A stretch of 64,000 nt of DNA from Galdieria partita (GCA_025991245.1 BQMJ01000037.1:22501-86500); one strand, 5' to 3'. Positions 21,406 through 32,092 are shown, counted from the stretch's first letter. Translations and numbers: made by a program. The notes: generated from the letters alone by a model not told the origin.

Positions 21406-23526
21406 CTAAGAACCGATCGTAATACTCGATGCCGACTTGATAAGTTGGCGGAGATTCGGAAACGAAGAATGGTGATTAGAAAAGTGTTGCAAACTTGAAG
21501 AATGAATCATTCGTGCACTAACTGTATCAAATTTCTTATCGAACTCGAAACCAAGCAATACGGGACTGTTTTCCTTATTTACAGAACTTATTGCTGCGCC
21601 AACTCCTTTAACTAAAGGACGAAAGATATTTTCAAATGCATGAAAGCCATGACCGGTAGCTCGACGAGCACTGCTTCTCTCTTCCAAACTGTCGTCCTTC
21701 TTGTTGGCCAATGAAGCCTTTTCTCCATTTTTCCCTGTGGCCTGTCCTTCTACGGGGCAAACAGAGCGATTAGCAATATAGTTAACGTCAAAATTCTTTA
21801 GTAACGACTTGGTATCGTCTGAATCCACTGATTCTTCTCCCTGTGAACTAATGCCTGCAAAAAGATTGTTTTCATGTGGAGCACACTTCAATATTTCGTT
21901 CCAGTCAATATCCTTAAAGAAAGGATGTTGTTTAACTTCACTTATTCCTTCTGGACCACAACCAAGACGTTCCGTTGGGTCGCGCTCCAACAAACCAAGA
22001 ATTAACGAGCGGGCCTCAGGAGACAAACCATCTGGAAAAGTTATAGGAAGTCGCTGAATTCTTCTATACATTTCCGCACGATTCTTATGATAAAAAGGTG
22101 ATTTGCCACATAAAATATCATACAAAAGAACTCCCAAGGTCCACAAATCGACTGAGTAGCCATAAGGCTGGTTTCGCAGCATTTCGGGGCAAATGTAAGC
22201 TCTTGTGCCACAAAAAGAATTTGCCCTTCTATGTGGAGCACCTTTTAAATAACGGCAAAGTCCAAAGTCTGCTAGTCGCACGTGGCCTTCCTTGTCTAAA
22301 AACACATTTTCAGGTTTTAGGTCACGATACACAAATCCTAGTTTATGAATATGCTCCAATCCTAAAATAATCTCTGCAGCAACTCTCTTCGCTTTTCCTT
22401 CTTCTATACGACGAGAACCCTTGTGGTGTAAGAAAAAGAACAAGTCTCCTCCACCACAAAACTCGGTTACAAGATAAAGCTTCTCTTTCGTTTGAAATGC
22501 TGACTCCAAATGCAGTATGAATGGATGATCACTTGCTAACTGCAAAAGCAAACGCTCATCCGCTGTGTGTCGAGCTGCACCATTTGACTCGAAAACAGCA
22601 GCTTTATCAATTATCTTGATTGCTACAAATTCACCACTTTTTATGTCCTTGGCTAAATGCACGGAACCAGACGCACCCTTTCCTATGGGTGCTAAAACTT
22701 CGTAGTCTTGTACACTAGGCAGTGTTGCCTTGCTTACAAAAGACAACGCTTCTGCAACTGTATTTGCCTCTTCTACCGAGGAAGTTCGAATATATACCCT
22801 TCCTGCGTGTAGAATAAGTGCACCGTCAGCCGCAAAACCATCTCTAGTCATCATATACCTGGTTTTGAACGTGTCTTCCTCCCTTGCCTCTTCCAAAGAG
22901 GAGTCTCTTATTTTCACCTTAACCGTAGTTGAAGATGCCAAGCTGACTTCTGTTTGGATAAGTGGCATCGCTAGCCTTATTCTCAAGCTATCTGTGCTCT
23001 GAGACTTGTCAAATTCTGCCTTCAACTGAAACCCGCTATCCAAATACTTATTTTCACCAAGGTCAGATTGTAGGTCAGAGCCTTCCTCAAGCGACTCTAG
23101 GCTCTCAGAACTACTATTTCTAAGTTTTCCCAGGTTTGCTTGATACGGTGCAACGGGTAGGCTTCTAATAAGTAACCATCGTCCACGAATTTCTACCAAA
23201 CCCTCTCTCCAGGACGACGCAGGAAACAGAGCAGATTTTCTTACTCTATATGCTACGTGAACAGGTTGAATGCGAGAAGGTATGCGTCTTAATAAGACCA
23301 AAGGATCCATGATAGGGTCTGAACCACCACTCATAAGAGCTTCTTCTTCATTCTTCACTGTATACTCCGTGAAGTCCGACTTCGAAGGTTTATGAGGTTC
23401 GTCAAGACTCTGCTTCTTCTCCGGCTTTCGGGTAAAGCGAGCTGCAGTGGGAGTACCTCCTTTAGGTGGTCGAGCTGCGTTTCCGTATATACTTCCTTTT
23501 CGGTCCGGTCTGGGAACTCCAGCCAT
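21406..23526 (-). CDS. AGC-family Ser/Thr protein kinase with N-terminal PH-like region
   Basis: One exon of 706 residues. The kinase domain (about residues 275-535) has the glycine loop GKGASGSVHLAK, the VAIKII lysine, YRDLKPEN, ADFGLC and the APE-equivalent CPE. The activation loop holds NSFCGT, aligned with the PDK1 site of Akt and S6K. However, the usual GTPEYLAPE reads GTRAYICPE. The AGC tail follows (FFKDIDWNEIL, then NFDVNYI), and a possible hydrophobic motif lies in HAFENIF. Residues about 70-270 look like a pleckstrin-homology domain with a long acidic/serine-rich loop, ending in a helix (SSVEEANTVAEALSFVSK). This makes Akt-like membrane recruitment plausible but unproven. The start ATG is 154 bp from the divergent NAA20 start. 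Confidence 0.85.
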   Translation of the reverse strand: MAGVPRPDRKGSIYGNAARPPKGGTPTAARFTRKPEKKQSLDEPHKPSKSDFTEYTVKNEEEALMSGGSDPIMDPLVLLRRIPSRIQPVHVAYRVRKSALFPASSWREGLVEIRGRWLLIRSLPVAPYQANLGKLRNSSSESLESLEEGSDLQSDLGENKYLDSGFQLKAEFDKSQSTDSLRIRLAMPLIQTEVSLASSTTVKVKIRDSSLEEAREEDTFKTRYMMTRDGFAADGALILHAGRVYIRTSSVEEANTVAEALSFVSKATLPSVQDYEVLAPIGKGASGSVHLAKDIKSGEFVAIKIIDKAAVFESNGAARHTADERLLLQLASDHPFILHLESAFQTKEKLYLVTEFCGGGDLFFFLHHKGSRRIEEGKAKRVAAEIILGLEHIHKLGFVYRDLKPENVFLDKEGHVRLADFGLCRYLKGAPHRRANSFCGTRAYICPEMLRNQPYGYSVDLWTLGVLLYDILCGKSPFYHKNRAEMYRRIQRLPITFPDGLSPEARSLILGLLERDPTERLGCGPEGISEVKQHPFFKDIDWNEILKCAPHENNLFAGISSQGEESVDSDDTKSLLKNFDVNYIANRSVCPVEGQATGKNGEKASLANKKDDSLEERSSARRATGHGFHAFENIFRPLVKGVGAAISSVNKENSPVLLGFEFDKKFDTVSARMIHSSSLQHFSNHHSSFPNLRQLIKSASSITIGS

Positions 23527-23680
23527 TTCGCGAATGTGTTGAATAGCCAGTTTTCCTTTTCAAACTTGAGAAATCCCCTTTTGCCAAAAAGGGAATGTTC
23601 GGCCGGTTGCCATTTGTCTAGAGGACAGAGCGCCTCCCCAATTCTTCATCAAAAATAGTAATTTGTAAGAGAGTCCAGAG

Positions 23681-24399
23681 ATGACAACTATACGGAGATT
23701 CACTGCGGAAGACCTTCTCCACTTTAATAGTGTTAATCTTGATCAGTTAACCGAAACTGTAAGTTACAGAGAATTCTTGTTTCTTTAGAGTTAAAAATTT
23801 CACAGTTCAATCTCGGGTTCTATTTCAACTATCTTGCTCGTTGGCCCGACTATCAATATATGGTTACGGATTCACAGTCGACTGCAGTTGCGTACAGTGA
23901 GTTTAAGACTTTTACTGTAACTTTTTCCTTCTTGTTGAACTTGTTTAGTTATAGGAAAAGCTGAAGGGACAGGTGATCTCTTTCATGGTCACGTCTCTGC
24001 AGTGACCGTGGCGCCTTGGTTTCGACGTATGGGATTAGCTTCCTTGCTCATGGAGGTTCTAGAGAAAGTCTCGGACCAAGTGTAGGAAAGTTTTGAAGAA
24101 TTGTTTGAAGTGACAAACAAATACTCAGGTATCGAGCCTATTTTGTTGACTTGTTTGTTCGAGTCAGTAATCAAAGGGCAATCGAGATGTACGAGAAGTT
24201 GGGCTATGTTGTTTACAGACGCATTATTGGATATTACTCTGGAGAAGAAGATGCTTTCGGTAAGTTTAGTTACTTGTAAAACGTAAAAACTCATTTGTCG
24301 CTAGATATGAGGAAGTCGCTTTCAAGGGACCCTGAAAGGAAGGCAATGATTCCAGTGGAAAGACCAGTTTATCCCTCAGAGGTCGTGCTTACGGACTAG
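23681..24399 (+). CDS. NAA20: N-alpha-acetyltransferase 20 (NatB catalytic subunit)
   Basis: NAA20 acetylates nascent proteins that begin Met-Asp/Glu/Asn/Gln. The start MTTIRRFTAEDLLHFN and the LDQLTET block match the family. Four short introns join exons carrying FYFNYLARWPDYQY, GKAEGTG, the acetyl-CoA loop VAPWFRRMGLASLLM, FVDLFVRVSNQRAI, MYEKLGYVVYRR and the closing DMRKSLSRDPERK. The first intron is 23759-23805, and the last splits the DAF|DMR codon. Length is about 175 residues, as in other NAA20 proteins. The GNAT motif A (R-x-x-G-x-A) is intact. Confidence 0.93.
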
Positions 24400-25226
24400 A
24401 GTTGAATGATACAAAAAAAAAGATAAACTTCTTTCCTTCTGGTGAGTTACTGAAGGAAACGAGGTTGAATGAAACGATTGCTTCTCTGTCTTTGTTTGAC
24501 ACCATATCGAGTTTAATCAGATACGGTTAGTGCTCCTAAAACAGTAAGTGCCAAGGCAATAGTGGTATAAGATTTGGAGCCCTTTGCAATATCGCTATAG
24601 ACATAGACTGGGGACCAGATAAGCCTTGTATATGTACCTTGTTCAAAGTACTTTCCAGTCTTAATGTTTCAGTTGTAGAAGGAGATTCCGTGATGTTTTC
24701 TGATCGCTAGACTATCTACCGAATCCTTTCAACGTTGGAAACATTCTCTCAATGGCCAAAAGATTCTTTTATTTGCTAATCCAGTACTTGTCTCAACAAG
24801 AATTTCTTTGTAAAATCATCTATGTATTCTTTTCTGTCATTTCTATGGCATTTTTCCCAGAGTAATATTTGATGCAGTATTCTTGTCGTAAACTCCAAAG
24901 TTTGTCATCCTCGTTTCTAAAGCAGCAATATCTGTGAAGTGTTGATTTCATTAGACTTTATCTGCAGAATCGTCATTGTGAATAGTGAAGCGATAACTAG
25001 CACATTACGAGTATTGACGAAACATGTGTTTATGTTGTTGAGTAGTAAAATAGATGTGTTAAATTACAACTCTTTATTCCCTTTGGCAACTGTAGGAATT
25101 TTTGCTCCAGCACAATTAAGGAAATCAGTGTCTGGTAGCCCGAATTTACATCATAAGGAAAGCTTTTGTTAAGAACAAGAGTCATCAAATACTGAAATAA
25201 TGAAGAGAACCGTGAACTTGTAGAAG
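24400..25226. other. Region without a defensible gene (possible small exon on minus strand)
   Basis: About 830 bp between NAA20 and the plastid membrane protein gene. I see no known family. On the minus strand at about 24516-24665 an open frame follows a possible acceptor and reads GKYFEQGTYTRLIWSPVYVY, then ends in a short hydrophobic tail and a stop near 24516. It could be the last exon of a small membrane protein, but I could not join it to an upstream exon. Confidence 0.3.
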
Positions 25227-25892
25227 TTAAAAAGGACTCTGATGTTCGATTATCCAATCCACTCCAGAAGATATTGCTTGACCAAGATAACACACGACAA
25301 CCAGTGGAAGCAACAGAAAAAATATCATAACCATGTACCCGTATAAGTTTATCTTCCCGGTATCCTCATCTACTAACGGAAAGCCTATCATCTTCCCGAA
25401 AATCAAAAGATTTGCATACAACTCTTCGTATTCTCTCTGAGTATCCAACTCATCCTCTTCTTCTTGCTTAAGTAGTTTATTTCTTAAAGCCTGAAACTTT
25501 CTATAAGTATACCATCGTGAAAGGTCTTGGCCAATCCACTCTTCTGCTAATCGGTCCATTTCCTCAAGTGCTGCCTGATCTTCTCTGCTTGATTTTTCGT
25601 ATTTATTGGCATTTTCTTCGTCTTTGTTTGGTTCGAACCTACTAGATTCGTTAGAGTTGTGCTCTTCCTCGTCATTCTCTATGCGACAAACTACAGAGTA
25701 CTGCAAAGTCCGCGAAGGAGTTTTCGCAAGGCTGAGCAAACCATAAAAGGAAGACTTCACTCTATATTGCTTCTGCAAACAGGCAAGTCTCCATTTTCCT
25801 CTCACCCAAGTACAACGAAAACTTGAGAACCTGAAATTCGAACGACGTCCGGCTCCATAGAAACAGCCAGCACACGACAGACCAAAAGCCAT
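25227..25892 (-). CDS. Putative plastid-targeted membrane protein, unknown function
   Basis: I do not recognise the family. From ATG 25892 the frame gives 221 residues. The first 70 or so are rich in Arg, Ser, Phe and Gly and poor in acidic residues, like a plastid or mitochondrial targeting peptide. Next comes a charged, helix-prone region (about 75-165, with EEEHNSNESSRFEPNKDEE and a Trp-containing helix EEWIGQDLSRWYTYRKF). Then there is one clear membrane segment (YMVMIFFLLLPLVVVCYLG) close to the C-terminus. In-frame ATGs upstream at 25952 and 26069 would lengthen the N-terminus. I prefer 25892 because the presequence begins there and it leaves 182 bp to the divergent PDHB start. Confidence 0.6.
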   Translation of the reverse strand: MAFGLSCAGCFYGAGRRSNFRFSSFRCTWVRGKWRLACLQKQYRVKSSFYGLLSLAKTPSRTLQYSVVCRIENDEEEHNSNESSRFEPNKDEENANKYEKSSREDQAALEEMDRLAEEWIGQDLSRWYTYRKFQALRNKLLKQEEEDELDTQREYEELYANLLIFGKMIGFPLVDEDTGKINLYGYMVMIFFLLLPLVVVCYLGQAISSGVDWIIEHQSPF

Positions 25893-26074
25893 CTCTAAAT
25901 GCAAAGTTGTAAACTTGCCAATATTTGTTTGTGTGGTTCTATTAAAAACTTCCATACACACGAAAGTCTCTTTGAATAGAAAACAAATGCCAATGTGGAG
26001 TTGTTGAAGAAAACAAAGAATACCTGAAATTATAGCAGTACAGGGAACCAATTTTGCTGATTTGTTCACTGAAT

Positions 26075-27304
26075 ATGAGTGCGAAATATCTTAAAATCTT
26101 TAGGACAGCTTCAAGAAACCTTTTACCAAGTGAATCGAAAGGTTCTTGTCGACACTTTCACTTAACAAGTTTTCCTCAAGCCTCTAACGTTTGTAACAGT
26201 TTGTACTTTTAGATAGCAACGTTGACTCGTGCTTCAGGTTATGTGTCGAGACGCTCTAAACAGTGCCCTTGATGAAGAGCTTGAGAGGGACGAGAGAGTC
26301 TGCGTCATTGGAGAAGAAGTTGGGCAGTATCAAGGTGCATACAAGGTTACTCGAGGCCTATACGAAAAGTATGGTTCAAGGCGGATAGTTGACACGCCGA
26401 TTTCGGAGATGGTTGGTCGGTATAACTGAGGACTGAAAGTGGCAGCTCTAACTTTACTTTTGAGGGTTTTACTGGTTTGGCTGTAGGAGCCGCTTTTAAC
26501 GGGCTGCGGCCAGTTTGTGAGTTCATGACCTTTAACTTCGCCATGCAGGCCATCGATCAGATCATCAACTCAGCAGCCAAAACACATTATATGTGCGGAG
26601 GCCAGATCAAAGTCCCTATTGTATTTCGAGGTCCTAATGGGGCTGCTGCCGCTGTTGCAGCACAACATTCTCAGTGCTATGCAGCTTGGTATGGAGCCAT
26701 ACCTGGTTTAAAGGTAGTCGCTCCCTACGATGCTGAAGATTGTCGGGGTCTATTAAAGTCAGCGATCAGAGACGATAATCCCGTTGTCGTTTTGGAGAAC
26801 GAGATCATGTATGGTAGGGCGTTTGATTTAAGTGACGAAGTCCTAAGCAAGGATTTCTTGATTCCTATTGGCAAAGCGAAAATTATGCGCGCAGGAAACC
26901 ATCTTACTATGGTGTCATTCTCCAAATTGGTTGGTTTTTGTATGCAAGTGGCAGATAAACTTGCATCTGAGGGCATAGAATGTGAAGTTATCAATCTCCG
27001 TTCAATTCGACCCATGGATAGGGGAACCATTATTAGATCGGTTAAGAAAACTCATCGTCTTGTAACAGTTGAAGAAGGTTTTCCCTTCTTTGGAGTAGGC
27101 TCGGAGATAGCAGCAAGTATTTTCGAAAGCGATGCTTTCGACTACTTGGATGCGCCGATGCAAAGGGTTACTGGAGCTGATGTTCCTATGCCATATGCTG
27201 AGAACATTGAGGCATTGGCAAAGCCTTCCTTGGAAGATATTACACAAGCGTGTAGAATGGTTTTGGAGGGTGCAATTCCAAAGGAGAAAGCAAAGGCCGC
27301 GTAA
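26075..27304 (+). CDS. PDHB: Pyruvate dehydrogenase E1 beta subunit, mitochondrial
   Basis: This is the beta half of the thiamine-diphosphate enzyme that starts pyruvate conversion to acetyl-CoA. Exon 1 from ATG 26075 encodes a mitochondrial-type presequence ([20 protein letters not shown]). It splices to the core start [18 protein letters not shown], followed by [17 protein letters not shown] and DTPISEM. A second intron (about 26412-26463) precedes [16 protein letters not shown]. Later motifs are [38 protein letters not shown], and the C-terminal DVPMPYA. These spellings match mitochondrial rather than plastid E1 beta. Length is about 375 residues. It is tail to tail with NIT2, 149 bp apart. 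Confidence 0.94.
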
Positions 27305-27453
27305 AATTGATTCGCACTGTAACTTGTTCTCTTGTGAATGAAATTGTTTCTGTTGTTGTAATCTATCGAAAGTGCGAAACCCCTGCCTTTCATACCAAAA
27401 AGATAATTATCCCACTTTGCTTTTATCGGAAAAGCTTGCATTTCAAACAATTC

Positions 27454-28570
27454 TTATATTGATTTCAAAGAATACTGAAGCTCGTACAAATCGTAGCGGC
27501 GCTGTTTAGAGAGAGGTATCGAAACCCTTGTCTTCTCCACAAGTTCCTTTTTCACTTCAGCAATGAGAAGGTCCTATTTCAAAGTCTTAATCACAACACA
27601 ACAAGAATGCTACCCAAACACTCACTTCTTGGAACTCAGTGCTAACAACAATATCTCCCCAAGGACTTGCTAGCATCGAATGACCCCAAGCTTGATAACT
27701 GGCACTCTCATTTCTGGCTGGTCCACATGCTGCAACATACATTTGATTGTCAAGAGCTCGAGAACGCATTAATAATTCCCAATGAGCCGGACCTGTAGTC
27801 ATATTGAAAGCTGCGGGTAGGCAGAGTATACAGGCACCTTCTCGTGCCATTGCTAAGGATAATTCTGGAAATCGGATGTCATAGCAAATGGCAACCCCAA
27901 TATTTCCCAACTCCGTCTTCACAACTGTGATGCGATTGCCTGGAGATAAAGTGTCTGATTCAAAGAAACGAATTCCACCCGGAACGTCGACATCGAATAG
28001 GTGGATTTTGCGATGTTTGGCAAGCAATTCTCCTTCTGGAGAAAACACTGGGGAACAATTATACAAGTTTGAACCAGCTCTTTCAGGAAGTGAACCTCCA
28101 ACTAAGTAAATATGATTCTTCCTCGCAGCTTCCGAAAGCGCAAAACAAGTTTTGTACTTTTCAGATATTGGTGCACCAGGTTCAGGAATTTCTTCTGCAT
28201 AAATGGGAAAGGCCGCGTTATCATAAGGAGAATTGAAACATTCGGGAAGAACCACTAACTCAGCTCCCCTTTTAGCTGCCTCTTCTATTGCCTTCAAGGC
28301 TTTCATTATATTTGCACTTTTATCATCCGAAGATAAAATTTGACACAGTGCTATCTTGAAATTTTTCAAACTTGCCGTGTCTTGTGAAGCACCCATAGAA
28401 ATACGTTGTTTGAGACTAGTTACAGAAAAGTTTCTTAAATAGCTTTCGCTCTTTTTATGAAGCCGGGTACGTTGAAGGACAATAAATCGCAGGTGCTTCA
28501 GCGTCGAAATAACAGAAAAGCACCCAAAGGGCGACTTCGAAGGTAGAAAAGAAATAAAGCCAAATGGCAT
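27454..28570 (-). CDS. NIT2: Omega-amidase, NIT2-type nitrilase family
   Basis: It should hydrolyse 2-oxoglutaramate and 2-oxosuccinamate. The nitrilase catalytic triad is visible: Glu in AELVVLPECFNSPYD, Lys in LAKHRKIHLFDVDVPGG, and Cys in VAICYDIRFPEL. The FNSPYD and DVDVPGG spellings favour NIT2 over NIT1 or plant nitrilases. A single intron near the 3' end (about 27575-27625) joins STEFQE to DLLIAEVKKELVE, and the last residues RRYDLYELQ fit the family end. The first 58 residues are an extension rich in Ser, Arg and Phe that could be an organellar presequence. A shorter cytosolic form could start at the internal Met before GASQDTASLK. Confidence 0.9.
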
Positions 28571-28836
28571 TCGAAAATCAATTTCCTTAAAAGCCTTAGC
28601 TGTTGATATCCTTAATTAGACGAATGGTGCATTCTTAGTCGCAGTTTTGATGAATTCTCGAAATATATAGATCGGCGGACTCTGCTCATCATAGACTAGA
28701 TAGGAAACCAGTGCTACATTAAAGAAGAAATTTTGTGGATTGGGTAACGTTTGGCTGGCACACAGACTTGGAAATTTATAGAAAACCCAAGTTGCAAGGC
28801 ACAGGTACCAAACTTTGCTTATTTAGGAAGAAGAGT

Positions 28837-29550
28837 ATGGGGTCATCGTTTTTAGTGTTTCCTAGCAGCTGCAGCAGTTTTTTGGGAACTCAGTTAGAGA
28901 AAGCAATTTGCGCTCGAGGGTTTTTGCTAAATGGAGACTTTCCTCATTTTCTTCCCAACTTACGTCCACAAGCGCAGCATAGCACGTTTTCTTTGAATTT
29001 TTTGCTCCCCAAACTTTTTCTTTATAGCCTCCGCTTTCCTGTCATTAGTGGACCTGCAGTCACAAAGGAACTAGGGAAAAAAAACTTCAAGGTTCCTCTT
29101 AGCGAACAAGGGTTTGGGAGAGACGCAAGTGTCGAAGGTTCCTCTTATGAAAGTATGCTTCTTACTAAAAAGAGTACACTAATCGCAGAGTGGTTGCTGG
29201 ACACTGAAAAGATTCTTTTAAAGGAGGAGGAAGACAGCGCCCTTCTAGAAAACCTTGGAGAAACAAGTTCATATAAAGGAGAAGAATGGTGCCTTGAGTC
29301 TTCCAGAAGACAGGAAGGTTCCTTTGTACCTGTCAAGTGGGCAAATGTATTTATTATTTCTTTTGGGAAAGGGAACAAGTTGTTTTTCGGATTTTTGCAC
29401 GTTATTGCCACTGTGGTACTTTTCTTTGTCTCAAACGTGCACCAGTTGAGCAAGATAACCTACACTACCGCGTGTAGGTTCGGTGACGGTATACACCTGG
29501 TGTCTCTGAAATTATCAAGTCATAGGAACTCTACAAATTTCGAAAGTTAA
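28837..29550 (+). CDS. Hypothetical protein with presequence-like N-terminus and one membrane segment
   Basis: I do not recognise this gene. The frame is open for about 270 codons and the first ATG in it is at 28837 (MGSSFLVFPSSCSSFLG), giving about 237 residues. The N-terminal third is hydrophobic and serine-rich like an organellar targeting sequence, the middle is acidic (KEEEDSALLENLGE), and a membrane segment (FFGFLHVIATVVLFFVSNV) lies about 45 residues from the end. Codon use resembles neighbouring genes. It is divergent from NIT2 (266 bp gap). Membrane protein of plastid or mitochondrion is a guess. Confidence 0.5.
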   Translation: MGSSFLVFPSSCSSFLGTQLEKAICARGFLLNGDFPHFLPNLRPQAQHSTFSLNFLLPKLFLYSLRFPVISGPAVTKELGKKNFKVPLSEQGFGRDASVEGSSYESMLLTKKSTLIAEWLLDTEKILLKEEEDSALLENLGETSSYKGEEWCLESSRRQEGSFVPVKWANVFIISFGKGNKLFFGFLHVIATVVLFFVSNVHQLSKITYTTACRFGDGIHLVSLKLSSHRNSTNFES

Positions 29551-29741
29551 GACCGTTGGATCTGTGAAGTCGAGAAGGAAAAATTATTTGAAGTCTGAAT
29601 ATTTGCTGAAGACGAGCAATCAGACTATTGAATGTTTTTTTGTAAATAAGAAACCGAAAAAATTGTACGTAGCAAGCAATATGGGGAGGAAGGGACTCTC
29701 ATTGTCATAGACAATAAAGGCTAATTCTTTTGTTTGATGAA

Positions 29742-30104
29742 ATGGTGGTTACTAGACGATCGAGAAAGGTTGGAAGTGAACCTAACAAAGGAATTCTTGA
29801 GGCTAGTAACAATAAATCGAAAAAGAGTGCGAAGGCGAGTGTTTTGACAGAGAAGAGTCCTAGAAAAGTAACTAAAACAAAGCGTTCTAATGCAATTAAT
29901 GCAGAGCCTATGAAGGAATTGGCCACGTTGTCAAAGGAAAGGTTGAAGGAGCTCATAACTTCTTTACCTGCCACAGTTATAGAACGTTTAGAGCACCGAG
30001 GAGTCGAAAGGGGTCAGTGGAAGGTGTATGTTTCAGTTTCAGATACAACACCACTCTTCTGCGTGACACAGGAAGATAGCCTATTGGCCAGTGTTCCAAA
30101 ATAG
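29742..30104 (+). CDS. Small basic hypothetical protein
   Basis: About 120 residues from ATG 29742. The first half is strongly basic and Ser/Lys-rich (MVVTRRSRKVGSEPNKG, then KSKKSAKASV and SPRKVTKTKR), resembling a nuclear or nucleolar tail. The second half is a better-ordered segment (LSKERLKELITSLPATVIER followed by a Trp-containing stretch). I see no named domain. It sits 190 bp after the preceding unknown gene on the same strand. Codon use is not odd. Confidence 0.5.
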   Translation: MVVTRRSRKVGSEPNKGILEASNNKSKKSAKASVLTEKSPRKVTKTKRSNAINAEPMKELATLSKERLKELITSLPATVIERLEHRGVERGQWKVYVSVSDTTPLFCVTQEDSLLASVPK

Positions 30105-30735
30105 TTTTGGGTTTCCATTTGTCAGGTTTCAGACGCAGAGCTCTTGAGTTCATTTAGGACGTTTGACTGTAGTTGATTCTTCCTCGGAAACACACCCCGT
30201 TGGTTTGCAATCTTGCCACTTGGTATTATTCATTTCAATCGTGTGCTGTCAAGGGCAATTAGGATTCGTTTTTCATTTTTAAAATAGACTTTGCAAAGTT
30301 TTGAGAAAGGGTATTCACGAAAACTTGGCTTTTTGAGAAGCTATTTTTCCGTGTCCCAGTTCACGTAAAGTAGTGTCGCTGAGAAGTCTCAAGCACTGAT
30401 ATCTTGTTCACAAGTGTGTCTTGTATTTGGCAGATGCGTACTAGTAAGCAATTCTAGATGTACATGAAAAGTGTTTTCTGAGATTGCACATAGATTGCAA
30501 GTTACTGTTTTGAAGAAATAAACTCAAATTATTCTGTTGAGCAAATGTTGCTCTCGAGAATCAAGCAATCGATGCATCTTATAAACTAGCAGTTACATAC
30601 GTTTTGAAACTTGAAACGACCTCTGTCGAAGACTGCAATTTTGCAACGAGTTTTACTGAAATTGTGTTCAACGCAGTTGGGGAAGATTACTGTTGTGCTC
30701 CCGAGTATCGTCGTTGAGTTGACCCTATTTTGGTA
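30105..30735. other. Intergenic region upstream of atpC
   Basis: About 630 bp with no open frame or RNA landmark that I can support. It contains the presumed promoter of the plastid ATP synthase gamma gene. Confidence 0.5.
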
Positions 30736-32092
30736 ATGATGTTGAGTCAAGTAGCGTTCCTAACAAACTCCTTTAATCCCGGAAAAGGACTGAGAAGAGA
30801 ACAAGGATCTTCGTAAGTTGGACTGTATTTTTATAGGTAGCTTACCTGGTTTTCCGAAGTTTTGCTTTTGGTTGCAAAAGGCATTCTTGTCTTACGCACA
30901 GGACCCTCCGACACTCTACTGGTGTTCCGGGTATCCTCAACGTGAATATGGGTGGAAAGCTTGTAGCGATTCGCAGTCGAATAAGTTCTATAAAGAATAC
31001 ACAAAAGATAACAGAGGCCATGAGGTTAGTTGCTGCAGCCAAAGTAAGAAGAGCTCAGGAGGCAGTTTTGAGTACACGTCCTTTTTCAGAGAATCTTCAA
31101 AAGGTATTTCCTTTTGTTGCGGATTTATTTAATATCAATGCTCCCTAGGTTCTTGGAGGTCTAATTCTAAGATTGAAGAAGGAGTTGGTAGATTTACCGT
31201 TGTTAAAGGAGCGAACGCCTCAAACTTTGGTTTTGGTTGTCATTACTGGAGATAGAGGACTTTGTGGTTCGTATAATTCGTACATTATAAAGAGGACCGA
31301 AAGCAGACTGGAAGAACTTAAGAAAGAAGGTATTAGTGCAGAACTTGTTTGTATCGGTGCGAAGGGATATCAATTCTTCAGAAGGAGAGGATTCCCTATT
31401 CGAAGGTACATCAGAATAGGACAATCTCCTACAGCAGACAGCGCTACTGAGATATCGGAATATCTGTTGGCAGAGTTTCTGTCTGGCGAAGTTGACCGAG
31501 TGGAACTCTTGTATACTCGCTTTGTATCATTAATTTCTTCGCAGCCTTCTATTCGCACATTGCTTCCCTTGAATCCCTCAGGTTTAGAGTCAAAGGTAGT
31601 TAGATTTTTAGGGTGAAAACAGCAGATCTGACATACTTGAAAATAGGGAGATGAAATATTCCAGCTGAGGACGAGAGGTGGAAAGTTCCAGTTGGAGAGG
31701 TCTCAGATACCTGGTTTTGAGCCACAAGATTTTCCTAGGGATATGATTTTTGAGCAAGATCCTTTGCAAATCTTGAATGCTATTTTACCACTTTATCTTA
31801 ATGGCCAAGTAGGTTACATTATATCTTGTTTCAGTTTCTTAACGGTTGGTTACAGATTCTAAGAACTCTTCAGGAGTCATTTGCATCCGAGTTAGCCAGT
31901 CGAATGAGTGCAATGTCTTCAGCATCAGACAATGCAAAGGAGTTGGCGGTGAGTAGCTCATAGTTATTGTTCTTTTAGATGTATTTATTTACAAATTAGA
32001 AAACCTTAACGCTTGACTTGAATCGGGCTCGCCAAGCCGCAATTACACAGGAACTTGCAGAAATAGTGGGAGCTGCATCCGCACTGCAGTGA
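30736..32092 (+). CDS. atpC: Plastid ATP synthase gamma subunit (nuclear-encoded)
   Basis: Gamma is the rotor shaft of plastid CF1. Exon 1 (30736-30812, ATG-ATG start) and the start of exon 2 encode a transit peptide. The mature part begins near [20 protein letters not shown], then [60 protein letters not shown] and the C-terminal [13 protein letters not shown]. Six exons are joined by introns of about 45-50 bp. The spelling is cyanobacterial/chloroplast, not mitochondrial. The segment between [11 protein letters not shown] and GDEIFQL lacks the insert with two cysteines that makes green-plant gamma light-regulated. Confidence 0.93.
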
